Assembly: GCF_000350225.1 (NCBI RefSeq)
Contig: NW_005178916.1
Location: forward strand, 186,001-250,000
Direction: 5' to 3'
DNA from: Chondrus crispus
Lineage: Eukaryota > Rhodophyta > Florideophyceae > Gigartinales > Gigartinaceae
Length of the DNA stretch: 64,000 nucleotides
Part shown: positions 30,991-42,342 of the stretch, in pieces
Position numbering within the stretch: position 1 is the first letter of the stretch
How the letters are laid out: every line of letters starts with the position of its first letter
Position numbers and translations under genes: made by a program
Notes under the pieces: model-generated
The model's database searches: none
Told to the model about the DNA's origin: nothing
Seen by the model: the letters and a program-made list of their open reading frames with translations, nothing else

Positions 30991-33900
30991 GACTTGAGCT
31001 CCGTGCCGGTGCGTCTCCGGAGGCGTTGGGCGTAACGAGACACCAACTCCTCCGGGACGTGAGTCCGCGCAGTCCAGGTGGGCTTGTCGAAATCCACCCA
31101 CTTGATGAGGAACTCGATAGTTCCGTCTTGCATATCTCGGTGCTTCAGTAGTCGCTCGACAGCGTACTGTGTTCCCTCTCTGTCCTTGTCGGCAAGGTCA
31201 GCTGGGGTTGTTGTGCTCCCCCGTGGCGCGCCCGTCGGCGGTGGCGCGTATACGCAGCAGTCTGCGGAGACCCGCTCAGTGACCCCCTCACGATCGATCG
31301 TGATGGTTCGGTGGTCGTTCGCGAGGACGCGGTAGGGTCTGACTGCGGGGGACGCAAGCTTGTTCGAAGTCTTCCCCCCGTCGGTGGGGTTGAGGTATAC
31401 GTACTCTCCCGGACGGAGTCGCGAGTTGATCCGTCGTATGCGCTTATCGAAGTCGCGCTTGTAGCGAGCCTGCGTCCGACGCAGGCTCCCGTAGGCCTTC
31501 TGGATTGTCGAATCCAAGGTGTTGAGGAACTCGGTGCGTTGGTCCCCTCTGTCGGCAGGGGGTCGTCACCGTCCGGTCGTCGAAGCGAGAACTCCGGCGG
31601 TGGTCTGCTGAGCACGAGCTCGAACGGCGTCTTGCCGGTGGTGCGGTGTACGTGGGATTTATACGCGTACGTAAGCGGCCCCACGTACACGTCCCAGTCA
31701 TCTTGATGCTCGCCTACGTAGTTGCGTAGCATCGCAGCGATCGTTCGGTTGTATCGCTCAACTTGCCCGTTCGTCTGGGGATGGTATGCCGATGTGTACA
31801 TATTAGTTATCCCCCGAACACGGCACGTGCTGTGGAAGAACTTGGCGTTGAACTGCGGTCCGTTATCCGACAGCAACGTGCGCGGGACGCCGTATTTAAA
31901 CACCCACGACTCGCAGAACGCAACTGCGACGGTGTATGCGGTTATCGTGCGGAGCGCCACGACTTGCGTCAGCTTACTGAAGCGGTCCGTAATCACGAGC
32001 AGGAACCATTTTCCTGTCTTCGTCTTGGGGAGCGGCCCCAAGATGTCGATCGCGAGGCTCTCGAGGGGCGTCGTAGCTGGAAACAATCTCAATCAGTTGA
32101 GATGTTTCCTCAGCTTCACCCGGTTTATCGCGCAGGTTTGACACCCTCGCACCGTGGCTGCGACGTCTGCAGCCAGGTGAGGCCAGTAGTACTCGCGTCG
32201 AAGTGCGTAGTACATACGGTTTTGGCCCGGGTGCCCCGCGATGGCCGGGTTGTGGCACAGGCGAAGGAGCCTGGCGCGGTGCGTCCGAGGTACCACCACT
32301 TGAACGATATCAGGGTCGAAGAGGTGTCTCCGTTTGAGCACCCCTTGGTGGTCCTCGAAGAACGCGGAGTCCCGGGACTCTGACTGTCGTGCCAAAACGG
32401 TTTGGCAGAAGTCATCCACACGTTGTTCCTCGGCAATCTCCTCTATCGTAAGAGGGGCCGGAAGGTCGTCCTGCGGTGGGGCGACCGGGGAGTCGAGCGC
32501 GCCAGCCTCGGGGGTTTCAACGCGCTGGATGTCGGCGGCGTCGAACTCGTCGTTCTCCTCCCAGAACGAATTGGTTCCTTGGAGAGCGGGGGCTTCGTCG
32601 TCGCCCCTCTGCTCGTCGCGCGCTCGGGTGCGCGACCTTCTTCGTGAGTTGGCTTGGTTCCGTGTCGTCGCGAAGATGTGCTCGACCTCGTGGTCGCAGC
32701 TCGCGAGGCAAACGTGGCCGGCGAGCTCGTTCGATACGTCTCGAACGGTCGTGCCCGCGTCGAAGGTGGGAATGTCGTCATCCACCTCGACGCTGGGGCG
32801 AGGGTCGTCGGCGACTCTCGGCGACACGAGGCGTGACAGGGCGTCCGGTACCTGGTGCACGCGTCTGGGATGGTACTGAATGGTAAAGTCGTATTCAGCC
32901 AGACGTAGCCGCCGCCGGGTGAGTCTTCCGGAACTCTCGGTGAGGGACATGAGCCACCTCAAGGTGTCGTGATCCGTTCGAACTGTGAACTTCGTGCCTT
33001 CAACGTACGGCCGTAGTGTGCGGACGGCCCACACCACTGCGAAGCCCTCACGCTCCGTAGCGCTGTAGTTCCGTTTGCTAATGCTTGGCGAGTGCGACCA
33101 GTACCCAACGGGGCGCCAATCGTTTGGCTCGTCGTGCTCCTGTGGGAGGGTGCACCCGAGTTGATATGCACTGGCGTCCGTGTCCAACATGTACGGTCGG
33201 CCGTACCGTGGTAGCGTGAGGATCTGCGGGGAGATCATCGCCGCCTTCAGGCTTTCGAAAGCCTGAAGCTGAACCTCCGTTGGGTTATCGAAATCGTGAT
33301 CCGAGTCCTTGCGCGTTATATCAGTTAACGGACGGGCAATCTTCGAGAAGCCCTTGACGAAGCGACGATACACGTTACACGCCCCGAGGAACGAGCGCAC
33401 TTGCGTCAGCGTCCTCGGGAACGTGAACGTTCAGAAGGCGTCGGAGGCCGTATCCGAAACGCTCAGCTTACCTGGGGATATCACGTGCCCCAGGTAATGC
33501 ACCTTGGGACGGAAGAAGCTGCACTTCTTGAGCTTGAGGGAGATGCCGGCACTCCGCAACAAGCTCAAGACGGTATCGAGATGCCTTGCGTGTTCCGCGT
33601 CCGTACGCGAGAACACGATAACGTCATCGAGATAGACGAGGCATATTTGCCAGCGGACTCCGGAGAGTATGATATCGAGGGCACGTTGGAAGGTGGCCGG
33701 CGCCCCTTTTAATCCAAACGGCATGCGCAAATGGCGGTACGTACCCATATTTGTCGTGAAGGTAGTCTTATCCCGGTCCTCCGGAGCGACCGGGATCTGC
33801 CAATAACCGGAATTGCAGTCCAACGTCATAAAGACGGCTGCATCTCCTAACGAGTCGATGCAGTCGTCCATACGGGGCAGCGGATACGAATCCGCTGCAG

Positions 33901-35544
33901 TCTTCGCGTTGAGGCGCCGGTAGTCCACGCAGAACCGAAGAGAGCCGTCTTTTTCTGGTACGAGCACCACCGGGGACGCCCACTCGGTGCTCGCGGGCTC
34001 ACTAACCCCTGCGTTCAACATCTTGTTGACCTCCTTCGCGACCATTTCGCGCATGGCCGGGCCCTTCCGATAGGGCATAGAACGAATCGGCTTCGCTCCC
34101 GGTTCGAGGGGAATGCGGTGCTCTGTGGCTTGGATCGTTCCGAGCGCACCGTTCCACAGGCTCGAGTGTTTACGGAGCATCTCGAGCACGTGGCCACGGA
34201 GCTTGTCATCGTCGATGTATGACAAGTCAATCTCTTTTTCCCAATCCGTCGGTGGATTTTCGGTATCCTTCTGGTGTGGGGTACAGTACCCTCCGCCGTC
34301 GGTTGGGGTATAGGTGACCGTTCGCCCGGGTCAACCCCTTCACTCCCAGCGGTTGCCGTCTCGTTGGAGCTGGATCGGCCAGCTCCTACCTCTTCGACTT
34401 GATCGGTCAAGTCGGTCAGGTGCAACGCGTGCGCGACCCCCTCAGCGACTCGACGTTCGGGCGTGAGGATCGCGAGGGGTTTGCGCTTCGCGTATCCCGC
34501 GACGGTGTGCTTCGGAAGCCGCCTCTCCCGTCGCGAGAAGTTCGCGACGATGATTTCGAATGTCTGGTTCGGTAGGACTTCTGCGACGCCATTCGTCAGC
34601 CTCACTCCATGTCGGTGTTGGAGTGAGGGCTTGGGTTCTAGGAACAGGAGACCCCTCCCCGCGGTTGTCATACGCACACGGGCTTGCGACATCGCGGGGA
34701 CGGTAACCCAGCGGGCGATTCGGATCGCCTGCGGGGCCTCCTCGCGTACCTCCGGACGACTCGTTTGGCGACCGTGTCGCCTGGTGGGGGAAGTCGGTTC
34801 CCCCTTCCCATTGATGATGGCTACCGAGCCACCGTGACGAAGTTCGAGCTTCTGTCCGTCGATGTTGATGCTGCGTACGTGCGCATCAATGAAGGCGGTC
34901 CCAAGTAGAACGGGAACAGCGAGTTGTTCGGCCACTACGAAAGGTAGGCGAAACGTCGTGTTCCGCAGCCGGACCGCGAGGCGGACGACCGCCGTAAGTC
35001 AAAGCGGGTTACTGTTCGCGCCAGCCAGGCGTGGTAATAGGGCGTCCCGTATTACGTAGCGGGCCCAGTCGGGAGGGAGGTCGGCCTTCCTCACCAAGTT
35101 GTACCCCGAGCACGTGTCGACGGCGATCGTGCGGGGCTTAAATGCGATGCCTTCGGTGGCCACGGAGCCCAAGACGTTATATATTTTCGACGTCATGAGG
35201 CATACGAGGCCATCGACCACCTTGGGCGCGACCTTATCGGTGAGGTCGTTCCGCCGGGGCCTTCGACTTCGGCGTTGGCCCCTCTTGCGTTTCCTTCGGC
35301 TCGAGCCGGGGGACGTTCGCGTCTCAGTGACGCCCGTCCAGGTGCTGGAGTCCGTACGAGGCGGACATTTCGTCGGCGACCTTGGGCTCACGGGGGTCAG
35401 GAGGTTGACCGACTCGTGTCGGTCGTCGTTAACCTCGTCTCGCTCGTTGCGCTTCACTGGGACGTCGGGTGTCCCTGTGGTGCCTTCTTCCAACATCGGG
35501 TCTACGTGGGCCTCGGTGTTGGGTTTCTCCTTCAATGTCGACAT
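30963..35544 (-). pseudogene. Gypsy-B pol, several stops and two frameshifts
   Basis: Same domain order as Gypsy-A. Protease fragment 35544-34999 ('VDTCSGYNLV' present), linker 34935-34015, RT from 34225 ('[11 protein letters not shown]', 'VYLDDVIVFS'), then RNase H and integrase zinc finger to 32093, integrase core 32092-31145 ('LAIDILGPLP', 'LLSDNGPQFN', 'HPQTNGQVERYN') and chromodomain 31517-30963. In-frame stops near 34999, 33431 and 32093 (a TGA where the other copies have CGA); frame changes between about 34225 and 34015 and near 31550-31500. Integrase catalytic residues and the Cys pair 'RGCQTC' remain. It ends inside the TCCG hairpin, earlier than Gypsy-A pol. Confidence 0.9.
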
Positions 35545-35684
35545 TGCTGGAGTCCCCGTGCTCGACTCCGATAGCGGGGAATGTATTATCGGGCAATACC
35601 CCCCGTGTCCTTGGCCAGCACGCGGGGACCGGTCTAGTTCATAGGGAAAAGACGGCTCACCCGACCGCGTGTACGTAACCGTCT

Positions 35685-38255
35685 TTACCCTTTTTTCGAA
35701 CTACCGGTGCTATCGGAGCTACCCCCCTGGCTATCGTCGGCCAGGTCTTCTCGGGGTGGCCGGCCGCGTGGGTCGGGACTATTCCTCCCCTACGGCCCGG
35801 CAGCCTTGTCGAAGTACTCGGGTGCTTCCGGGCCTTGACCTGCGGCGTCCGGTCGTCGCAGGATATGGGGGATGACGAGAGTCGGCTCTCCTTCGTGACC
35901 CTCTGTGGGTAGGGGGTACGGATCCTCTACCCAGTCTTGCAGGTACATTATCGCATTTTGTACCTGTTGGGGTAACCGAAAACGGTCTCGGTCCCCTCTT
36001 TCTCCTTGTCGGGGGTACCTTGTGTTAGCCTGCTGGTAGGCGGGTCGATCCCGACGATCGACTTCGTTACGATGGTACGCGCCCCCACGGGGGGCGAAGC
36101 GAGCGCCCCCACCCGAACGATTCGGGAAACCTTGACGCGGAGGACGACCCTCGCCAACCACTTGCCGGAGGAGATTGAGCGCCCCGGGGCGCGTCTCCAT
36201 CTGGTAGCGGTAATTCCTGTACGCCGTGAACAATCGTTGTTCCGGCGACAGGAACGGGCACGCTTACATGGCATGCCCGTACGTACGGCATAGCCAGCAC
36301 ACGTACTCGCTGCCGTCCGTTGAGGCGAAGGTTGCCGCGTGCCGCGCCTTCTCATCGGTGAGGAGGGGCACGCGAGGGGCTTCACCTCCGGTATCTCGGT
36401 TGGAGATGTCGAGCTCAGCGACCCGGGGGTCCGTACCCCTGGGCGCTCTTGGAGTGGCCGTGAATGCGGTCGCGTAGCTCGACGTCGTTCCGGTCGACAA
36501 TGGTGAAGGGGGTCAACCCCCTACTGGCCCTGCTCCGTGCGTAATGAGGACAGGGTCGGCCTGCCACTCATCCTCCCCGACATGGAGGGTAGAGGCGGGC
36601 GGACTTGTTGCGGCGGACTTCGTAGTCCTGCCAGCCCTTCCTGCCGGTTTCGAATCCGGCAGAGGTAAACCGCGTCGAGCGCGGTAAGTGGTATCTTCCG
36701 CCGTTGCGATACTGCGGATGGTCGGAAGATCGGTCTTCTGGCGGCTCGGCAGCCGCTGCTCTGTCTCGGAAACTGCGGCACGGGTCGCAGGAGCGAGTCC
36801 CCGCACGAAGTAGTGCGCGAGGAACTGTTCGGAAAACACTGCCTTGCACCAGAACGCGGCAGTTTCGAGCCGGTCCGCGAACCTGCTCTCCGTTTCATGA
36901 GATTGCTGTCGCGCCGTCGCGACAGTGTCGTACGCTCCACCTAACACGTCGTCGGATAGGTAGCGTTTCAGGAACTGGTTCACGAGCCCCGGCCAACTCA
37001 CGTCGTCGGGTAGTTGGCCGGCGCGGAGGCCACGCATCGTATAACTCGTATACAGGCGCTCCGCGTCGCGCTCTAAGAAGTGCGCGAGAACTCGTACCGC
37101 AACACCTTCGGTCAGGTGTTTCGAGTTGAAGGTTATCCGAATATCCTTCAAGAACGGCAGCAGCTCGATCGGGTCCGTACCGTCGAAGCTACGCATCGTG
37201 GGACGGATACCACGACAGCGTTGGACGTACTTCGCGATCCATCCCGCGTCACCCGAGGTGACGAGCCTCGAGGTGTTGTCCAAGCGGTACATACGATAGC
37301 CAGCGACGGCGTTGAACTCTCGGATCATCGTATGCACCAGCTCGAGCCCGGGCTCGGTGGGACCGAGCGTGCTAAAGGCAGTGACGGGCAGCGTACGGAC
37401 GTCTACCGGACCTGGATGCACGGTGTAACCCGCCGGCGGGTAGCCGCCCCAGCAGGGATCGACGGAGAACATAGGTTCTCCGGATCCGCGAGCGGCTCCT
37501 CCACGGTCCTGTACGTCGGCGTACGATACGCTTTCCATCTGCCGCCTACTTCCGGGGATAGGCGGCAATGCTTGGGTCTCGGACGCGAGATTCGCGCCCA
37601 TCAGAGGACGGTTTCCTTCCGCAGTCCGACTAGTGTCGGCGCCAGTCGGATGCTAACCTTCCGGAGCGACGACGCTCGGAGGTGCGGCCCCACCGGGCCC
37701 TCTCGTGGGGGCACCGGGCAGCCTTGCGGCCATGGTCCGTTCCATGTCACGAGCACGCTGTCGCGTAGCGTTGAGCTCAGCGGGGAGGTGCGCGAACGCA
37801 CCCAACTGTTCTGCTGACGAGGACGGTCGATCGTCGGGACGTCTCGTCGAGGTCGGCCTCGTGGGGCGACCTTGCCCGTGCAGTACGGGCTGTGCGAGGC
37901 GTGAATCTTCGACGAGCACCAGTCGCGAGTGTAACTCGTCGACTAGTGCTCGGAGATTCTCCAAGGACTGGCTGACTCGATCGAACCTCCCTTCACGTAG
38001 GGAGCGGAGTTCGTCCATACATCGCGAGTAGACGGCGTCCGTCACGTCTATACGGAGTGAGGTACGGACTTCCTCGATGTAGTCAGCTATGCGATCGAAC
38101 ATCGCAGCCGCTTGTCCTTCGGTGGACCCCGGCGACGGTTCGCGGTCTCGGAGACCAGCGTCGCCGTCGCGGAACGGCGGTGATGGTGCGTGCATAGCGG
38201 CCGCCCTCGGATCCGCCGGCTCGGACCGGATCGAGGTGGCGTATTCTTGACTCAT
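35685..38255 (-). pseudogene. Gypsy-B gag, three nonsense codons
   Basis: 857 codons including stop, starting 'MSQEYATSIRSEPADP'. Stops at 37653-37655 (TAG for TGG), 36513-36515 and 36264-36266 (TAA for TAC, inside the zinc knuckle after 'CWLCRTYGHAM'). No net indel relative to the other two copies. The gag terminus again runs through a six-A stretch into TAA. Upstream of the ATG the frame is open into the LTR, which I regard as leader. Confidence 0.9.
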
Positions 38256-38317
38256 CTCAACGCGTATGGACGCGGAGGAAAAAGAAAGTCTTCTCGGAAA
38301 GATCTCGGGGTCTTCTA

Positions 38318-38330
38318 GGTCGGGAGACCA
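38318..38330 (-). promoter_or_regulatory. Primer binding site of Gypsy-B
   Basis: TGGTCTCCCGACC on the element strand, one base after the 5' LTR, identical to Gypsy-A and Gypsy-C. Confidence 0.75.
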
Positions 38331-38331
38331 C

Positions 38332-39032
38332 TGTAGCATAAACACCCCCAGACGACTGGAGGTGTATGCGCAGTTCGACCTGTAGACCCCGGATCGGAGA
38401 AGGGGTGAAGCCGGCCAACCAGCTACGGAACCGGGCTCGGGCCCGGGTAGCGGTGGTAGAGCGGGAGCGAGCAGGGACGCGGGCACGCACGAGCGGATCG
38501 ACGCCTCGACGCCCCGGAGCAGCACTGGGTGACGTACCAGTGCTGACGGGCGGAGGCGGTTCCGTGCTCGCTCGCGTGCTGCGCGTCCACTCCGGCTCGG
38601 CTCCGACTAAACGCGCGCGAAGAGCGAAGGCGACGTTTAGAATAAGCTGGGTGGACTGACCTTGGCGGTCGGTTGAGGACAAGCCCGTGCTTGTCCCTCC
38701 CCGCCGCCGTCGGTCCGCACCATATTTAATATACAAAACAATCTATCATAACACTACAGTACCGAGGTACTGTAGTGGACTACTGTAGTGCAGGTCGGCC
38801 TGCACTGTAATTCTGTCAGCTATGTCGAGGCTGACAGTACACGTATTACCCGTGGTGCGTGCGCGCTTCGTTCGCGCGTAGTACACGTGTGTACGTGTAT
38901 GCGCGTGTCCCTTGTCCCCGTGGTGTACACGTGGACACGCGCGGTTTTACTGTAGAGCGTCGAGCTCTACAGTAGGGGATCCTGTTGTTGATCTAATCCA
39001 ACTAAAAAGGCCCCAGGGGGGGTTATACTACA
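38332..39032 (-). repeat. 5' LTR of Gypsy-B, 701 bp
   Basis: TG...CA ends, flanked by CCACC at 39033-39037. Contains the palindrome TACTGTAGAGC, five-base loop, GCTCTACAGTA near 38948-38974 and several ACGTG-rich repeats. Confidence 0.94.
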
Positions 39033-39397
39033 CCACCTTCTTGGAGACAATGAGCCATCCCACGCTCGCTACTTCCTCGCGACTTGATACACCAGCCTTT
39101 GCACGTGCGACACGAATTGTAGCCTGTTACACTGATTCCCCTTCACTTATACCGACCTTCGGCACAGCCCGAGTGTCGCCGACGCGCCGAGCCACCATCA
39201 ACACCTCCAATGTCCTCATGATTTGTATTCCATCTGCGAATCGAATCGGAGCTGCGCCGACTGCTATTTTATCTACAACCTTCTTGTTGCCGTTGATGTC
39301 AACTTGGAACTTCGGCTTGCTTCTCCTAACCGTTCCCGAGTCGTCGTCTGTTGCACTGTCTGATATTTGCCATTGGAAGCATTTTTTGGACCTGGTC

Positions 39398-40085
39398 CTA
39401 GTAAGCTGTTAGTTTGGTGTTAGTTTGGTTCTTTATATTTGTTAGTGCCTGATGAGGCGATGACCTCAATAGGGATGTGTAAGTCGCCCTGAACGATTGT
39501 ACTTCATCTTCTTGAATACTGAATTCTACCACGGGCTTTTTCTCTGTGACAGAGGAGCGGGATGGGGCGATTGAGACAGATATTGGAGGAGATGACGTCC
39601 TCGCGGGCATTCCTTTGTAGTATCGACCCTCCGGTACCATCCTCCATATCCATTGTTCATCGTTAATCAAGTTGAGCGCCTTTGCCAATCGCTTACGGAT
39701 CTTGCGATCATCTATCGGTACAACGACCTCAACTCGAGCAGTCAAATTACGGGTCCGCCAATCTGCAGAGCCGATGTAGAATTTTCCTTCGGCCCCAGCC
39801 TGAAAGTAGAATATGCGCCTGTGCTGCAATATTTGTCCAATCCCTGAGTAAACCAGAATATTATCACTCAGACCCTTGATCCCTGGTCGAAAACGGCACG
39901 GTCCTCGGACAATCAAATCGATTCTCACCCCAGCTGTTGATGATTCGTACAGCTTCCTTGGTAATTAGTCTCTCTGTCAAGGCGTTCACTTCACAAACAA
40001 TTCTGGGAGGTCTTCCTGCCCTGGAATTCTCAGCATTATCCTTAATCAGCTCGATGAAGCGGCGCCCATCAAGGCGCAGGCGTAC
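39398..40085 (-). pseudogene. ppk1: Polyphosphate kinase 1 (PPK1) C-terminal remnant
   Basis: PPK1 makes polyphosphate from ATP. The upstream frame (from about 40085) has 'FIELIKDNAENSRAGRPPRI' and 'VNALTERLITKEA', matching the PPK1 segment before the second phospholipase-D-like domain. A one-base shift near 39920 leads to 'RIDLIVRGPCRFRPGIKGLS', 'GQILQHRRIFYF', 'YIGSADWRTRNL' and 'RVEVVVPI', the hallmark C-terminal motifs. The His of the usual 'LEHSRIFYF' motif is kept; 'QHRRIF' differs at neighbouring positions. The N-terminal two thirds are absent; the similarity stops before a 21-bp inverted repeat. The tail is Ser/Pro-rich. PPK1 is best known in bacteria and some protists, so this is either a host gene remnant or an old transfer. 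Gypsy-B inserted about 365 bp beyond its 3' end. Confidence 0.8.
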
Positions 40086-40100
40086 TACTAGTACGACACG

Positions 40101-40153
40101 TGCGCGACGTCTGCGCTCTGCAAGTACTACTGGCAGAGCGCAGACGTCGCGCA
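40101..40153. repeat. Perfect 21-bp inverted repeat with 11-base loop
   Basis: Arms 40101-40121 and 40133-40153 are exact reverse complements, starting TGCGCGACGT. It sits just upstream of the surviving PPK1 sequence, where homology is lost, so it may mark an insertion or rearrangement end. No TSD recognised. Confidence 0.85.
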
Positions 40154-40387
40154 GGTCACCCTGGGCGTCGCGGCGACATCGGATGAGGCTTTCGCGCGGC
40201 GCCGGGGAAAGGGAGGGGCAGTAAAGGCGGGAGAAGAAAGAGAAGAACGACAGGGCGAGGTGCAGGAGAGGATGGGGAGCGGACAGTCTGGGATCCAGTG
40301 TGATATTTATTTGCACATGTGTAAATTTGCCCGTCCAGGTGGGACTTGCTCAGGAGGCGAAAGGAGTCAGCATACTCACATTCGACG

Positions 40388-41006
40388 TGTAGCATAAACA
40401 CCCCTAAACGGATAGGGGTGTATGCTTAGTCCTGTAAGACCCGTACGTACCAGAAGACGGGGAAGTCGGACCAGCTAACGAAACCGGAGCACGGGCCCGG
40501 GTAGCGTGGTAGAGCGGGATCGGGGGGAGGACGCGCACAAGCGCGGGCCGATCTACGCCTCGACGCCCCGGAGCAGTGCTGGGTTACGTTCCGGCGCTGA
40601 CGGGCGAAGGTGGATCTAGGCTCGCTCGCGTGCTCGTGCGTCCTCTACCCGCGCTCGGTCTCGTGTTAAGGTAGCTAACGAAAGCTTCCTTAGGATAAGC
40701 TGGAAGTCAGACCTAGGCGGTAGGTCGTGGACAAGTCCGTGCTTGTCCCCCTTCGCCGCCGCCCGTCCGTTCCGTCATTTAATGTACAATTAGTGTATCG
40801 TAACTTAGTACAGTACGTACTGTACTATGCGGCACTACTGTAGTCGGCCCTGTCAGCCGACAGGGCTGACTGTACACGTGTCGTACACGTATAGTACACG
40901 TGGGGGCGCGTGCCCTCGTACACGTGTGATATCGGCTGTCTGTAAGGTTCGTGCCTTACAGAGCCGGATCCAATTTCTAGTCTAATTCTTTTGTAGTTAT
41001 ACTACA
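40388..41006 (-). repeat. Solo LTR of the gypsy family, 619 bp, TSD CGACG
   Basis: Begins TGTAGCATAAACACCCC on the plus strand and ends ATACTACA, as in the other gypsy LTRs, with shared internal blocks ('CCGGAGCACGGGCCCGGGTA', 'GGTAGAGCGGGATCGGGG'). CGACG flanks both sides (40383-40387, 41007-41011). There is no internal region, so it is the product of LTR-LTR recombination. It is divergent enough to represent a third subfamily. Confidence 0.94.
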
Positions 41007-41471
41007 CGACGCTGCCCGATGCACTTGAATACTGCTAGCGCTCGTCATCTTCCTTCTCCGCCTCTTCGCCAAAATTATATAGGAGTAAACTGCCCCCGGC
41101 ACGCGACTATCAAAAAAATGAGCCAGCTCGACGGATGCGACTTGCGCAGATCAAACTGTTTCTATGTAGGCGCAGTCGTTTGAGTACACGTGTGTAAGTG
41201 GAAACGTATACATGTACATGCGCTCGCAGATGATGAACATGACCCATGCACGCGCGGGTGATGAACTTAATGATCCAGTTCACCGAGCACGAACAGCGCT
41301 TCCGTAGCTTCCTCACAAACTTGCACACATTTTCCCAGAACCGTTTCGTTCCACTCCATACCCTCTCATCTTCCGGAAACCGAATTCTTATCTTGAGGTC
41401 TGTCGCAAGCTCGACTTCTGCGTTTTATACGGTGATCCTCATTCTGTTTGCTGACGTGGGACTTCCAATAC

Positions 41472-42256
41472 TCAGTAATGCCCGTTCATGTTCATAGAAT
41501 CTCTGATGTGTCCATTGCAGACATCCGGAATGGCTCCCTGGAGCACCACAGCTCTAACACCAGAGTCGACAAATCTGATATCTCCGACGACGCGGGCATC
41601 TTCTGCTTCCCGCCACCTGGTTTCCTCTACACTGCTTCCATCTATTCCTTCATCTTTATCTTCATCTTCATCATCACCATCATCTTCATGGTTCTCTTTA
41701 CGCCATGAGTACACTTCGTCCTCTTCATTGCCATCGTCGTCTTTCCCACTGACATCTTCCTGACTGCACTCTTTTCTTGGCCTTGGTTTTTCCTTTTCAC
41801 CGCCTTCTTCACAGTGATCGGCATCGGCGCCTGCATTCATGCCCCTTCGCCAAACTCAATTGACGAGCCAGACACTGGCGTGTCTGATACAAGTGGGTTC
41901 TCATCATCAATATCGTCAATGCTGTGGTCACCACACCATAACAAACCACTGTTGACCTCATCGACGGCCGCACTGACGGCCGCTTCGTCGCACTCAGATG
42001 GCTGTACCTGCATCATCAGAATCTCAGAACGCTTCTCCAGTGAGCCAGAAACATGCGAATTGGTGCCTTCTGGAGTGTTCTCTTGCCCACATGTAGTTCG
42101 AGATCTTGCGCGAGTCATCGCTCCTCGCCTTTGGCAATCCTGCATACTGACCTGTGCGTCTTCGGTCTGCTTCTTGAGCGCGCGATTCCTTGACCGGGTA
42201 ACTCTTCTGTTGTACCCCTGGCTCACTGTAGTCTCTCTCAAATCTTGCAAAAACAC
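41472..42256 (-). CDS. Two overlapping unknown ORFs, acidic (uncertain)
   Basis: Minus-strand frames 42256-41837 (139 codons) and 41840-41472 (122 codons) overlap in an ATGA stop-start. The second is strongly acidic ('DDGDDEDEDKDEGIDGSS') and ends with 'VGDIRFVDSGVRAVVLQGAI'. No family recognised. They may be pieces of one gene with a frameshift or intron. The surrounding 41012-42342 holds nothing else I can name and is the unduplicated flank of locus X copy 2. Confidence 0.35.
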
Positions 42257-42342
42257 AATGTTGCAACCTGGCCCTTAGTCTACCATGGCATGCCATTCCC
42301 TGTGTCCCGGTCATCCGAAACTCGCTCTTGTGGTACTGATGT

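Larger units (their letters stand above)
26717..39032 (-). mobile_element. Gypsy-B: complete 12.3-kb Ty3/gypsy chromovirus
   Basis: Two 701-bp LTRs in direct orientation, flanked on both sides by the 5-bp TSD CCACC (26712-26716 and 39033-39037). Reading leftwards: 5' LTR, primer site, gag, pol, a 3.5-kb region without pol homology, purine tract, 3' LTR. About 10 differences between the LTRs by eye (roughly 1.4%) indicate a fairly recent insertion, yet gag has three nonsense codons and pol several stops and frameshifts, so it probably moved in trans or decayed quickly. Confidence 0.95.

Noticed and set aside
39398-40085. Bacterial contamination suggested by PPK1
   Set aside because: It is flanked by eukaryotic LTR elements with target-site duplications, and the fragment is a frameshifted pseudogene within the same contiguous sequence.
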